Notes: generated from the sequence alone by a model not told the origin. A stretch of 64,000 bases of DNA from Marthasterias glacialis (GCA_911728455.2 OU452228.1:4836001-4900000); one strand, 5' to 3'. Shown: positions 39,901 to 54,400, numbered from the stretch's first letter. Program-made: numbers and translations.

Positions 39901-40546
39901 ACGTTTTGCTGTAAAGCAGAGACCTTGCAATGTATTTAAAGACAAAGTGAAAGGGGAACATTTCCAAACTATGTAAAGAAGTGGTAAAGAATGGGTTAAA
40001 AACAAGTAAAGTTTTGCTCACAAATTTAGATTGAGAAGACTGGCAGTCAAACCCACTTAAAAGCACATTGATGACAGGTAATTAGAAACAGTTGTTAATT
40101 GAAATGGATATGAACAGCTGAATGATAGATGGTATTGAGGCCCCAGAGATAACTGGTAATGTGAAATCGTTTGCCTTTTTTTTAATAGGTTGTTTACACA
40201 AGTTACACAAAAGCTTGCCATGTAAAACATTTTAAAAAATTGAATCGATTTATTTTGTGATTGTTCAGCAGACGTTTTTTCATACAGTACTAAAAGTGGT
40301 TGTTCAGGAGGGTTATTTCATTATGCTTTGTCCTGACTAAAAGTCCTGATTCAATTTTTTGAAAAGTGCTTTACTTTTCTTTATTGTGCTGGGGAGTCCC
40401 TGGAAAAATGCACATGCTACCGACTGTTTTTTGTTAAACAAACCTTTTTGTTGTTTCACATTTCTATCGGGTATAAAAATAGGCGTGCAAAAGATGTAGA
40501 GCATCATTTACTAAAAGGCATTTCAAGAGACACATGCTGCTCATCT

Positions 40547-41174
40547 AACCAGTTGACTTGTGTCCACGAAAATGTTTTTTGAGCCAGCAGTGGGCATTGT
40601 TGAAACAAGCCATTGTGTAAAATCAGAATACCGGAACAAAGGTCGCCCGGACATTCCACTGCTGAGCGTGCACAGAGCACGCACATGCTGTCCAACTCAT
40701 TGTTTCACCCACACAAATAGAAAACATGGTCTTGAATATTTTGGTGTTTGTTGGCTATTGTGTAGTGGTTTTTGTGTACTCCTCGATTTCAGACCTTTGT
40801 CCTTTTGTTCCAAGAAGAGGATTACAAGACATCGAGAGGCTTCCACCATTAATTATTCAATATGTTTTGGCTCAATGGAGGTAAGTCGGTGTGAACTGGC
40901 GATCCATCTATAGTTTCAGGTTTTGTACCAAGCATATGGTGTAGCTCACAGCATAGGTTTTGCAATTCACATTGCATGAATTTGACATTTTCTTGGTACA
41001 GAAAACAAAATTCACGGTGCAGTTAAGAGAATCTTTGTTCTCTCGGCTTTGTCAAGTCAAGGTTTCTTTGTGCCAGCGGTACTCTCAAAGAAAAATTATT
41101 TCGGCAGTTCCACGAAAATAATCCTGTCAGGCTGGAAGGGTAAAAAATGGAAGAATCCCAGCGGCAACTGGTTA
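40547..41174 (+). mobile_element. R1 element copy E, the most complete copy
   Basis: About 628 bp runs from AACCAGTTGACTTGTGTCC to GCGGCAACTGG then TT. The ends are 9-bp inverted repeats (AACCAGTTG / CAACTGGTT). It is uninterrupted and serves as the reference for copies A, D and F. It contains the near-palindrome GTGCACAGAGCACGCAC (about 40668-40684) and GACCTTTGTCCTTTTGTTCC. A 117-codon frame at 40560-40913 has no recognisable domain and is broken or altered in the other copies, so it is probably not functional. Confidence 0.8.
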
Positions 41175-41393
41175 AGTACTTCTTCATTGCACATAGTGAT
41201 TCTAGAAAGTAAATTGTAGCAGACGCAAAGGCTTTTCCAAAATTGGCAACTTAATTGTTAGATGCCTAAATACCTCAAAATTTACACCTTGACTGTGAAT
41301 TCCAGGAGTTGATTACCAACCATGCAAAAGTAATGTTGTTAATGTTCACATCGCCCACAGAAAAATAAAATTGTTGACTTGAGGCATTCAGAA

Positions 41394-41405
41394 GGGGGGG
41401 GGGGG
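41394..41405. repeat. Poly-G tract (12 G)
   Basis: A homopolymer run shortly after R1 copy E. Confidence 0.95.
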
Positions 41406-42737
41406 TTCATCATTAAGATTTCCACACAGTCTGAATCTCCAAACCACCCTGTATACTATGTTTAACAACAGTTGTCATAACTTCACATTCTTCATGTGTT
41501 TGACGAACCCATATTTCTGACATCCATTTTTATCGCAGGAAACTGTGATAACCATTGAACAGGAGTGGCGTGATACTATAGGGGATATGATCTTGATTGT
41601 AGGCTGCCGGCCCACCCAAAGTCTTCAATTAGTTTCATGAAAATAATGTTATTCTTATAATATCAAGTTTCAGTTTAACATGAGTCAAGAGTCCTTTTAC
41701 TTGATTTTCGATTGACGGTTGATTAAAAACAAATTCAATGTTAGTGGGAAGTTAAAAGATGTGTAATTATTTTATAATGTGGAAATAAAGAATAAGTATG
41801 GTAAATAAGCAAATCTTGTGAGGATTATGGGCCCCTGAGCATGTTTGATAGTTTCAAATTATAATCCCTTATACCTAACCGGATAACTTTGATGTTTTCA
41901 GGATTTATTGCTTTTCATTGTGAAGGGGGTAAACCTGTCTTTTTTCCTTTTTTTTTCCTGCTCACTTCTTTCATTTCTACCTTATCCATTTTGATAGAAT
42001 CCTTTGTTTCAAACACTGAGGAGATTTATTCCATCAACTGATTTATATGTCACTTGACTACTCACTCTGTTCAGCAGCCAGTGCATAGAAGGTGCAGTGC
42101 GATTTCAAATTGATCATACCACCTACCAACTGACAAATCTGAAACACTCTTCTCACCTACCATCAGTGTCTTTATCTTGGATGGATGCAGCTATAAATTC
42201 TTAAATCACAACTTTTTATCAGTAGGCAGAAAGATATTCTCCAAGCCAAGGACAAACCTTTGCTGTTGGTTTCTCTTGTTGTCTTTTTTTTATTCTTCCA
42301 AGGGGGTCATAAAAGAACATTGGTGTAACTCGTTGACAAAGGCTGTCTGCTGTTTAATCTACCACTAAATATACACATACACACTACACCAGGCAAACAC
42401 AAATACTGTCTACTGGTATTAAATCAGCAGATCAGAGAGATCACATTGGACTGGACTCACACCCTGAGGTTGTAGATTTGAGGAGACTTGTCAGGAGTTA
42501 AAGGGGTGTCATTCTTTTTCCCACACCCACCTCCCAGATCACGGTGTTACTTTGTTGAGGTTTTTCCCAATGACTAAGTCAAGAAATACAGCTTTTAATT
42601 ATCTGTGACCAAACAAAGCTACACCAAAGGAAAAACAGGTACTTTTTAAAACCCTTCTCCCAACTGTGTTGTAAGATTTTTGAAATAGCCTCTTTTGTTA
42701 TACAATACATCATCAAGGTATTTGGTACTATGATTCG

Positions 42738-42957
42738 CAGTGTTCTCCCTTAACAGTGGTACGCTGGCCAAATGCTAGTTAAAACACCTTAGGACCAGTG
42801 AAAATTCTCTCCTAGTGGTCCGGCTGGCTACTTCAGTGTTAAAACACATCCCTATTTAGTACAAAATATGGACCAGTGAAAATGCTGACAGACCAGTGAA
42901 ATGACAAGCTAACTAGTCCTGCTGGCTAGTTACTGAAAAGGTTAAGGGCAAACCCTG
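42738..42957 (+). mobile_element. N1 element, copy 2
   Basis: A 220-bp element from CAGTGTTCTCCCTTAAC to GTTAAGGGCAAACCCTG. The ends match as an inverted repeat at 14 of 17 positions. TTCG precedes and follows it (42734-42737, 42958-42961), which may be a target duplication. It is the inverted counterpart of 6832-7051 and has the same length. GACCAGTGAAAAT and related words recur inside. It has no coding capacity. Confidence 0.85.
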
Positions 42958-45900
42958 TTCGTCGATATTTTTTATTATCTGTTTTAAAAGTTTGAAGGTT
43001 TTCTCTTAACTAACTGCCATTGGTGTACCTTAGCTTACCTGATGTGCATATGCTAACTTTTACCAGTGAATGAAATTGAGTTCAATCATGGAGCTACAGA
43101 CAAAAAGGAGTACGAACTTTGGTGATTCATGAAACACAGAACAAGAATATGTAATAGTTTTTCCCAAGGGCAATATCCTGCAATTGGGTTGAGGTTTGAT
43201 GGCTTGTTACTCAGACGGGGTAAGCCAGGCTAGGCAAGTGATGAAGAAATCATGGGTTCACACTCAGGGCTACCTGATGAGAATAGAAGCAACAAATCTG
43301 GCCCTGTGGTCCCAAGCCTGGTGTAAAAATAAATCAGGATATGATATGATGGTATTATAAATGTGTACATCCAGTGTATCTACTTTTTGAGGGCAAACAA
43401 ATAAACAGCGCTCACCTCCTGGGTCTATTACATGATAAACAGAGGGGCCCGAGAGGGAAGTGGTTTTTTTCCACAAAGATGTAATGGGTGCAGCAAGGGA
43501 GGAAAGATACAAAAAGAAATAGACACTGTGTGTCCACAATGAAGGCAAGGCCTTAAATCTTACCACCAGTGTTGATGCTAACTGTCTTCGATAGGAGCCA
43601 TTGGTCAGGCCGCAGAACACACCGCTAACAGATTTTAGGCACTAATTGTAAAGTACGGTCGTTGGCATTTTCCCCAGTCCTTATTTAAATAACAACAAAT
43701 GTAGACAGTATGCATTGGATATTTGATACATGGATTGTTTGTGATGAAGGTAATTACTTGGTACCTAAATCATAATCAAAGAGAGCCATCTTGTTACTTG
43801 TTTTCAAAATGCTGACAAATTTGCTCAAGTGTGAATTTGACATTTCTTTTAGAAGCTGTGTCATTATGGTAAAGGTCCCCAAGTGTACTGCACAGTTGAA
43901 TGAGTCAACACATACCAGACTAATCATTGGTATTAGATGGTATTAAAGCCATGTTATTGTAAGAGGCAACATTATGGTAGTAGCACGGAGCGACGTGCTT
44001 ACCGTCTAGCCCACCCCACCATGATTCCACAACAGGCGGTTACGCATCGTCATCCTGAGAAAGAGGAGAACGATTCAACTGCCCTTAATCGCCTGGCGAA
44101 TGCACTTTAGCAATTCCTACGGTGCTTGATTGATGACCCTGTTCTCACCCACGGGAGCCAATATTCGTTAGAGTCTATTTAGTCTGTTTTTGCTCATGCC
44201 TTGTTTTTGGGGGTGTTTACAGCCAAGTTGCATAGGGGTGTTGACAGGGCTAGTGGACTGCTCCAGGTAGTCGGTGTTTCTTTATAGAAGGGTGAGGTGG
44301 GCCGAGAAGGGGATGTTTATTACCCCTGGTATACTCCGCAGTCTCTGCTCATCCAGCTGCCGGAAGCAAGGTGGCGAACACATTGTCAGACAATCTTTGA
44401 AAGGTGAACAAAATGTGGGGAACTAAAAATTTGTGTTGGGGTCAGTATTGGGTGAAAGATCATGCAAGGTGAAAAAATGACGTCATTTCAAGACTGTGCA
44501 TCAAATTTTCCTGATGTACACATCAATGGCATCAATGTATGGCATTACTGAAAGGACACCTAAGCATTTCTCTTTATCTCAAATTTTAATTGGTTTATAG
44601 GTTGTAAGTAAATCAAGCACAAGTTGTATTTGATTGATGATGATGATTACGATGAAGTTATTCATACATAATGTATTGGCCGTAGTAACAGTACAAACTA
44701 TTAGTGTCAGGCGTGAATTGTTTTATGAAAAAGTAGAAAGGGTCTGCTGTTTTGAAATAATAAAAAAAAAAAAAATACAAAAAATACACACAAAAAATCA
44801 GTAGAGATATAGCAATTTAAACATTGCTTTATTTATTTAGAATTCACACAAATTTAAAAATGAGTATGAATTTAGCTTTTTACCCATCATTGTACCATAG
44901 ACTCATTTAGCAATTCATTTGATTATTTACAGGACTAATTTTTTAAAGGTGGGGTGGGTGGGAGGAGAGCTACAAGTTTGGTTCAAGTGGAGAGGAGATA
45001 ATGTGGTGTTGATGGCAAAATAAATGTGAACCCATGTGGGGGGAACAGTTGTAATTTCTCTTTTAATGGGGCTGACATTTTTGTTCTTCTTGTTAAGAAA
45101 TATTTGAACAGGTTCAAAGGACAAGCCGTTAACTATACAGCACATGCGGCATAGATGGAGGTAATATCTTCATCGTGTGCATACTTTTGCTGTACATGTG
45201 ATCTAACCCAGTGAACTTGACTTAAACTCTGACTCTTTTACTGGTTTTTATTCTAACATTTCAACGAGTACTTTACGTCTACTTTTAAACTCCTGCTTCT
45301 TGGACCGTTTCATTTTATGATGATTTAGTGCGTTTTATCTTAGAGGGTTAATGCGCTTGAATGATTTGTGGGCCTTCCCATCCAGTAGGGCAAACAATAC
45401 TAAAATAGGACATAAAGGAAATATGATTTGTGGAAGCATTGAAGAATTTATTGTACGACCGGTGTAAATGGTGAGATTCGTTTTTTACTTGATCGTGGTT
45501 TAATTCGTTGAATTCATAAATTTCGGTACAGGAAAAGGGTGGCCAGTCTCTGTGTGTCCATGACACAAAATCTTGCGGTTTTCCAAAGTTACACAGTTGT
45601 ACTTGTGTGATTTGTGAGCTCTGGCAGCTACTGAAGAAACAGCCTAGACAGATGTATGATTTAGTGGAAATACATTTATATTGATAGCTTAGATCGGTGT
45701 CTGGGCTCAGCATGAGCACCCGCGAGGGCCTGACTCCGTAAATTTCAGAGTAGTGTAAGGAGACTTAAGTGGGGCATACATACAGGGTGTGGATGGTCTT
45801 CAAGCGGTTTTACGAGGCTTCCCTAGTTGTGGTTAACTCTCACATCACAGAGACAAGCTTGTGGCTTTTATGTGGCAAATATAAAAAATGATTAAGCGTT

Positions 45901-48900
45901 ACAAATGGAATTCTGACAGATTATTTGATTTCACCACCAAACATGTCAGTGTTATACTTAAGAATTCTAAATTTGAATTTAAACTAGAGAGATGACGCTG
46001 GGGGTCAGCAATACATAGTACAAGTTATATTTTATTTGCGTAACTCGATCTAATTTTATAAACAATTTATTATTTAACAGCTCAAATCTGGATACCTCAG
46101 GCTCCCTGAAAAATAGTTTTGTGCGTCTTTATTTCTGAATCCCTTAATTCTCTATACTTGGAAGGTTCCAAGGCAAGGAATCATAATCCTTTTAGCCACT
46201 ACAGTGCTTCTGTTTTGTCAACCTGTCTCAATATTGTTAGCAACCATGGTATCACCAGCTGAGCAGTTTCCTTCATACCGCCTCCTATCACACAGCCTTA
46301 CCCAGATTAGATTGACATCTCCTACTCCAGACTTGAGAACCTTGCTAATCCTGTAGGATCCATCACTCCAGACTAAAGTCATGCCATCACTTGCATTCCG
46401 CCTATAAATCCACAGTTATTGTACCCTCTCCAAATGTTTCATTAACTGATCTGACTTGGTCCTTTGTATTGGCTAAGTTTTTTTCCCCCCTAAAGTTTCT
46501 GAAAACTGACTTTTTGTCCTTGGAGCAGACTACGGATCCTTAAAAGTATCTCTTAAGCTATACTACAAGACACTCAGTTTGTGAATAGTGGGACGTATGC
46601 TTCAGCGATAGTTGTTTCATAAAGCCATTTTCATCCGCTTATGCTTGAATGTTTATAAAAGGTGGTCCATGGTAGGCTTGATGTATATGGTAGAATCCTT
46701 TGAAGAGAGGATGCACTGTTTGTGATGAAAGGATTTCAAAACTGTCCGAAGTTTGTGAAAGCTCAGTTGACACAAGTCTTCATAAGAATGAATTATCAGA
46801 AAGATTTGTCTCGTTTGAAATACTCTAATCTCTTGGAAAATAGTATACAACATTGGACATGATATCATTAAAACCTTGATGTTGTACCTTCACTTTAGGC
46901 CTGAGTTTACACTGATCATGAGTAGATGTACAGAGTTGGATATCTGCCAAAAAACTGTTAATTGCCATAATGGCCTCACATTTCGACCCTAAAAGAGTCT
47001 TTCTCAAAGGCTAAATGACTACACAACACTCACATACAAGTGGATGTTTGTGGCAAACTTTTTTAACTGAATCAGAATTAATAGTAGTGCTGAAGTTTTT
47101 TTCATGAGTGTAAGTTTATTGTTATTTTGTGGTAACAGGATAAAAAGTGAAATGAAAGGATAATTCATTTATGGTCCAGTCAGCTTAACTTCTGTCTTTA
47201 ACAGTGCAATTATAATGTTTTTGAATACATCCCAGTTGTATCACACACGTACTTCATCTCAACTTATACACCTGTATCTAGTTGACAGCCTTGTATACCT
47301 GTACTTGTTAGACTTTGTTTAGATATATATTACAGTATTTGAGTAGGCTTTTATCAGCACTGCCTACTTAACGTTATAAATCTGTCGGGACAAAATTGTA
47401 CTTAAGAACACCTCTTGAGAAGAGTGTGTGCAGTATGTGATTCTCAGTGTATAACAAGGGGCGGTTTTTATTTTTGAGTTTTCAGTTGTTTATAAGAACT
47501 TGTCAGCACCTTAGATCTGCTTTTAATGATTTACCAATCCTGGACACCAACATTGAAAAAAACAACATGTTGACTTAGTATTCCTGGCTGTAAGAAGTCC
47601 AGGCTATTTAATTGATTCAGAAAACTCTCATACCAGAAAGGCTTTATTGCGGCATCATTCCTCTAATTTCTGTATAAAACTGCTTTTTGTGCTGTTTATC
47701 CCTTGATTAAACCGAGATTGATTGCTGTGATTGTGAGAGATTTCCTCCTTGCAAGCGTTTGGTTGAAACTAAATTGAACAATCCTTAATTCCAAAGCATG
47801 GCACGGGATCTGGTTTCTATAAATGTAGTTTGGCATCAGTAATGATAGGCTTGGCCACCGAGGTTGTGCTGTCAGAGGCTGGAGGAAGATTTAATCTGGA
47901 CTTACTTTTATAAGTGGTGGGTTGCATCCCTTTGATTGCCTCATCTTGTATAAGATCTATTGGCAAACTGAAATGTGACTGGCAGAATACAAGAAAGAAT
48001 GTCTGAGAGGCCTGTGCTTATGTATTCTAGTTTTAATCCGACTTGGGATATTATTTTCAAGAGGAACTGTGCTGACAGACTTTTATTGTAATTGTTGATT
48101 GCTTTGGGTTGTTGGAAAACAGTAATGGATACAATGATACCTTAAGGTTGTGTTCAGTGTATAGTGGACTCTGAAATGTTTATCTTCCCAGCAAATGATA
48201 CATTACTAATACCATGGATTTACATCAAAAGCAGATAAATCTGTTGTGGGTTGTGACATGGTTGTGAAAATGACTTTGCAAAAAGATGCACGTCAGTGTG
48301 GTACCAAATGAGGGCAGCAGACTGCAGTGAAAATGCATGGGTTTAGATGTATCGTACCAAGGTGCTTGCCTCATGCTACACTCCTGGATAGACAAGTGAT
48401 ATAATGAATGGGTCTCACTGCAGCAATATGACTAAGCGATTGCCCCAGGAGAACACTACAGATCATGCCCCAACATATGTCAGTCCCTTTAGCCACTTCT
48501 TCACCCAACCTTTCAACCTAAGGCGTGACAACATTTGGACAGCTTTTTAACCTTTTACCCCACAGCATTTAACCAACATTTTTTTGTGAACAAGTCTGAG
48601 TCCCATGATGGCAATTAATTTCTGATGCCACGTGCTGTTGCTATATCTTTTTTTTTCTCCTGACTCGCTCCTTCTACTGGGTGACTCCAAACCAAGTAGT
48701 GAGTAGGCGGACCGTTATATGACAAATCTCAAGAGGATTGCACAAAGTATAATCTCAGGGTAAGGTAATATATTGTTGGTAAATTTTCCACCTGGATAGA
48801 TCGCGGCACTAATATTGTCTGGGATTTGTTTCCGGTTGGGTTGACGTTCTGTTCTCAGGACTCAGTTTGTAATGTAGCCTGGAGTATACTTAGGATTACA

Positions 48901-51170
48901 GAATAAACTGAGAGTGACTTCTTTACAGACATTTTACCTCCTGGTTTCTCTCTAAAGGTAGAATCCTGTTTGAAATGTCCTGAAAACATTGAGCTGGCTC
49001 CTGTCATTTCTGTCATCATGCATCCTAGTTGAATGAGAGGTAAATTGCTGGTCATCTCAGCAATGTCGCTGAAAGAAATATTTTCCCACAAGATCTGAAA
49101 CAAATCAAAGCGAGAACAACAACAATCTGTGTTCATTCTGTCAAAGACTTTTGACATAGACATTTCATAATCTTAATCCATAAGTAAATAGAATATACTG
49201 TGCGGCCTTTTGAGTTTCCTCCATTCAATTTGGTTCAAAAGATTTGCTGAAAAAGCATTCGCTTAAAAATCTTGGATTGATTCTTCTTCTTTACTCTCCT
49301 GCTTTTTTCTTTCGCTTGCTTGCTCCAAGTCAATCTGTTTAGGCCGACTTATTGGCTTAATCATCTAAGCAACAGAACTGCCTTTGTCCACTTTTATGAA
49401 TAGCTAATTGTTTCAATCAAACAACAATAAACTGTTATGGATGTATTGTTAACTTTGTGTTTCAAATGCAGAGCACAAAGGATTCTGTGTCCTAATTTGT
49501 CAATGGACAAGGGTACTTGATTCAAATCGAACAAGAACATGGTTGAGAGTGTGGCTGAAAGGGAAACTGTTGCAATTGTTTGACAGCGGCTTTACAGACA
49601 CTAGTTAGGTTTACATTGGCAACCATCCTTAAGGTAATTTGTCTGCCTGGCTGATTGTCATCTACCCATTAGGATGAAGTGGATTTTTTGTGATCCTTTG
49701 CTTTGGTAAGGGCTTTTCCTTGTTTTGTTTATAGAGATGACTCACTGGACTGTGCTTTTGACTGGGTAACTTTACTTAAGCTAGTAAAATTGGTCTGTGA
49801 GTAACTAACCATGGTTCCTCTTGTGTACATCTTCTCGCCAAATCAAAAGAGATTCTGGGGGGTTTAATCTTCTAATCCAAATATACCATTATGAGACACC
49901 GTCATTATTTTCTTTTTAAGAAGATGTAGGGGATAATCTTCAGATGTCCAAATTCTTCATGCACCGTCCTTTTCATTTGAGAGTACTTTGGAGTGAGTCT
50001 GACAGACAGTGTTGCTTTTAGGTCTCAAATGAAGAGAAAAGGGAACTTTGTGAAGTGGAAACAGTTGTGAAAATGTTACATGTGTGCCTTGTGGTGAACA
50101 GTTTGGGGGGCTTTTTGATGAATCATGGACTTGTGAATATGTACTGTTTATGAACATTGTACAGTATAGTGATACAGCCCTTTGGTAGGTCAAATATCAT
50201 ACATTTCTCACGCTTTTCTATGTCCGGGGCAAATCCAACTTAAGTCCAATATGATTGAGCGATGAAGTTGCACAGGATAAAGCAATCTTCTGAAGAAGAA
50301 AGTCCATAGATACATTCACCCCTGACAAGGAAATTTGATCAAGTCCCTTCTTCCCCCCACGCCCTCCCGATCTTCTTCAGAGCAGACAGCGTAGGTCGGT
50401 TTTTCCATTGTTGGATTTAGAGATTTGCTGCAACACATTGTTTCAAACTTTGCAATTGAACTTTTCCCCGTTGTGTAACTTTACAGATTATACCAGTGCA
50501 GAGAATTGGGGGGAGGGTGGAATAAATTAGTTGTTCAACTCTGGGGAAGCTTGTGTGCTGCAGCTGCAACAGCAAAATAACTAATTAGTGCATAAACTCA
50601 CTAAAAAATCTTTTTTTTTTTTTTGCATCCTTCCAGATAGGCCTATTCCATTGCATTTCATTTCAGTTCAAGGGATCCACATAGAAATCCTACTGCAATA
50701 TTTTGGATTGCCAGTATACTAGATGTGTTTTCACCCGTCTGCTATCTTTGTACTGCGGTGAGCCTTTCATTTGACGCATGAGGGCGCTCTTAAGGGATGG
50801 TGAACTTTACCACTGACACGCACAACATGCTCCACAGTGTTTCGTTGTCCACACGGCTCAATGTCCACACTAAGTGATTCATAACCTTTATTTTGATAGT
50901 TTACTTTCTTCAATTGCATTAAAATTATAAGTTATTAATAATTTCCAAGAGTCACTTGCTACTTCAGCTGCTTTACATGTGCTGAATTCATAGGGATCTT
51001 TTTGCACTGTGCTCCCGAAAGGAATTACTTCAATTGAAAATGGCTTTAAAGGTGCCATCATATTGCATTTTTTAGGTGCATGCTTCAAATTTTTACATCA
51101 GATTTCTTCTCCTAAGTCCATAAATAATGAGCTCTGATCATTTCTGCCTTATCAAGAGGGGCTCACATGG

Positions 51171-51444
51171 CCCCCCAACCTACCCACATGCCCTCCCCTA
51201 ACCTACCCACAGGCCCTCCCCTAACCTACCCACATGCCCTCCCCTAACCTACCCACATGCTCTCCCCTAACCTACCCACATGCCCTCCCCTAACCTACCC
51301 ACATGCCCTCCCCTAACCTACCCACATGCTCTCCCCTAACCTACCCACATGCCCTCCCCTAACCTACCCACATGCCCTGCCCTAACCTACCCACATGCTC
51401 TCCCCTAACCTAACCACATGCCCTCCCCTAACCTACCCACATGC
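51171..51444. repeat. Minisatellite, about 12 units of 23 bp
   Basis: Each unit reads (C/T)CTCCCCTAACC followed by TACCCACATGC. Units run from 51192 in exact 23-bp steps to 51444, with a degenerate first unit before 51192. Variation is sparse: one unit has CAGGC (51192-51214), one has CTGCCC (51376-51398), and the unit at 51399-51421 has TAACC for TACCC. Units starting with T instead of C are at 51261, 51330 and 51399, so every third unit. The array thus has a 69-bp higher-order period. The strand is extremely C-rich against G. Confidence 0.95.
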
Positions 51445-54400
51445 ACCCACCCAACCACGCTTTAGTACATTTTGACTGGACCCAAAAAAGAAATTTTGAA
51501 TAAATAGAAAAAACAAAGAAGCGAACAAAGATCCTCCTACTTATAAAGGAAGTGTCTAGTTGTATTTATAGTCATTTTTACCTTGGTAATCAGAATGGCA
51601 AGCTGAACCTGACTTGGCTGCTTGTTTTTAAAGTACCTTTTTATCAAAGATATTTTGGATAGAGGTTTACAGGTACTTTGTAAAAATACAAACCTTTGCA
51701 GTTTACTTGAACTTTCCCCACTTCTTTACCCCCTTCACAAGTACATCACATCATTAATATTCCTCTCACATAAGATGGGAGTACACTTTATAACTTCCAT
51801 CCAGCCATGAGGACATTAAATGGAAGAGATAATGTTTACTGAGAAAACTGACCTGGCGCTGGCAGAGCACACACAATTTTTAATAGCAAAGTGTCCCAGA
51901 GTAATGGTGTCTTGGATTTTGGCACGCGCAGCAGCGGCCTTTTGTTACATGCAAACGTCGTCAGGTTATAGTCGTGACTGTTTATTTTGGCAGGAGTTAA
52001 AACAGAGAAAACCACATCCATAATGGCAAGGTCATTATTGATGCAGCGTCTGGACGGAGTATGGGAGGCGGTCCAAGGGTTTGCAAGGATAAATCCTCCA
52101 TGTGTTTCTATCCATCTACATATACTCAGCTGTCGGGAACTGGGTTTATAGAGAGGTATCTTACCTCTGTTTTTATTCGGTCGGGAAAAAAGGAAAGCAC
52201 TGTTATTCCTTTTCATCATGGCAAATACCCTCCCACTTAAATCTTGGGGGTTATGGTTCAGTCAAGTTCACGTAGTTATGTTACAGCTATTAGAGACCGA
52301 TGTTCTTGTACAATACACTTGACCAAGATTTCTATAGGGCACGAATTGTGGAGTGCAGGCAGATGCATCAACAATCACCAATCTGGGAATCAATGCAGGA
52401 TCAAAACTAACTTCTGGAGGTTAAAGGTTAATAGAGGAGTGACTGAAGGGTAAAATGTTAGTCAAAGATACTTTACGTTTAGAAAAACAATACCGGGGCC
52501 TAAAATAAAAGTGTTTCCTCATCAGACAAAAACTTGTTCCAGAGAGGTTGAAGAAAGGGACAATCCAAAAGTAATTTATGGTTTAAGATCTGTGATGAAA
52601 CTTTTGTAACAGCTGCTTCCCAGATTGTTACTGTCATTTTCACGGAACAATTGTTCTTGTGTTTGCTTGATGAAAAGGATGAGCAAATAAAGTCCAGACT
52701 TCCAAATTCTCCTGTAATTTAAGATTTAAGACCCCCTTTTTCTCATAAACAGAAAGAATTATGAGGATATGAGTAATTTAGTCAGTAATCACCTGCCAGA
52801 GTCATCTGTGATGTCACAAATCCCTGTTGATGTTTTACTCAAATGCAAAGTGAGACAAATTTATATTTATGCAAAATATTTGCAAAACCTGATTTTATAT
52901 GACTTTATTAGGCACTGAGGGGAAAAAAGGGTGGGGTAGGTAATGCGTGGGTGGCAGGGTTGTCTAAAATAGCTTAAAGGTCAACAGTAACAAAAAACAA
53001 AAAACAAGTTCTTCAGGAAAAGTTAATTAAATTTCTCAAGACATACAATACAAATACGAGCTTTGAACAAATAACATTTATCAAAATGTGTACAATGATG
53101 GGATCTTAACACATGGTATAGAGTAAAGTGATATTTTCATAGAAAGGAGAGGAGGCATAAGTCCATCTTTTCCACCCCCACAGCTACCCAAAGCTATTCA
53201 ATGTAACCACAGCTACCCCTCTGCCTCCTCCTACAAACCACAACATCTCAAACAGGAAATATTAATTTGTTTAAGTTGCTGCAAGCATGGGCCGCAGTGT
53301 CATCAAGTCTAGGTCGGGCGGTTGTTCGTGTTTGATCTTTGCGTGGGAGCTAAACGAGGCGGTTCTCATTCATCTATGTTTATGTTCATCATTGTCGGCA
53401 GGCATTGATAACCGTCTTGCTAGTCTTGCAGGTTTTTTTCCCATACACTCATGTGAAAGGTCTTCTAAGGCAAATAATGTTTTATCACACATCATCCATC
53501 AGTTCACTTTCTTGATGAGACTTAACACACACAATCTCTGAGATTGACAGAAACACCAGCTCTGGCAGCAATATCTTGTGTTTGTTTTAATTTCTGATGA
53601 GTTTTTAAGTGGAATGATATATTCACATAGTGTGTTTTGACGGCATAAATGATATTTATACTAAAGGGTCACACTCTCTCTTGGCAGATTTAAATTCTGC
53701 AATTGTCTAACTTCAAGTAAGCCTTTAAAGCATCTTTTCTTCTCTTTTATTTAAAAATTGTTTTTGAGAGCGTGGTTCTAAAAATACATCGATTTGCTTA
53801 GGAAAAAAGTCCTTGGAAAAAATAAATAACTAAATAAAATAAAAATTTGTATAATTAGTCCAATGCCATCATTGGCTTAAGACTGAGAAAATGTTCCATT
53901 GATCATACAAATATTATCTGCACATTTAACAGCTTTCCTAAAATCAAAAGTTTCCATTCAGGATTGGTTAGTGGGCGGAATTTGTTTTTTCTAAAAATCT
54001 AATAGTTAAACATTTTCTATGGATCCTGTATTGGATAGTTACACACCCACGCTCTGTAAAGCTTCGATGGGTATTGATTAACTTCACACCCTGTTGATTA
54101 GTCCCTGTGGATTGTGTTTATGAAGTACTCATAATTCCTTAAAAACTTAATATTTTACTTTTAATAGTAAATACAGTGTGATGTCATCTATCATAAATAG
54201 TCAGGGTTTTCTCTGTTTTTGAGTCATCACTGTCGTGTCAAACTCAACTATCCGCCAATAAATATCGACCCATCATGATGATGAAAGTCTTTGCAAACAG
54301 TTAATCCTGTTTGAGCTTCTCAGTTTCACACTCCCCGGAAATTAATCACGGCTATCAAAAAAGTAGAGAGAAAAATAAAAGACTGAAGAGAGAGGAATGT

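Noticed and set aside
40560..40913. 117-codon frame inside R1 copy E
   Set aside because: The frame is not kept in R1 copies A, B, C, D or F, so it is not evidence of a transposon protein.
43270..43620. 116-codon minus-strand frame
   Set aside because: No recognised domain, no promoter or splice context, and composition like the surrounding intron; chance is the simplest explanation.
48855..49163. 102-codon minus-strand frame with a serine- and methionine-rich product
   Set aside because: No domain recognised and no neighbouring exon signals that fit.
51171..51444. CRISPR-like or telomere-like array
   Set aside because: Units are contiguous with no unique spacers, and the unit is 23 bp, so it is a minisatellite.
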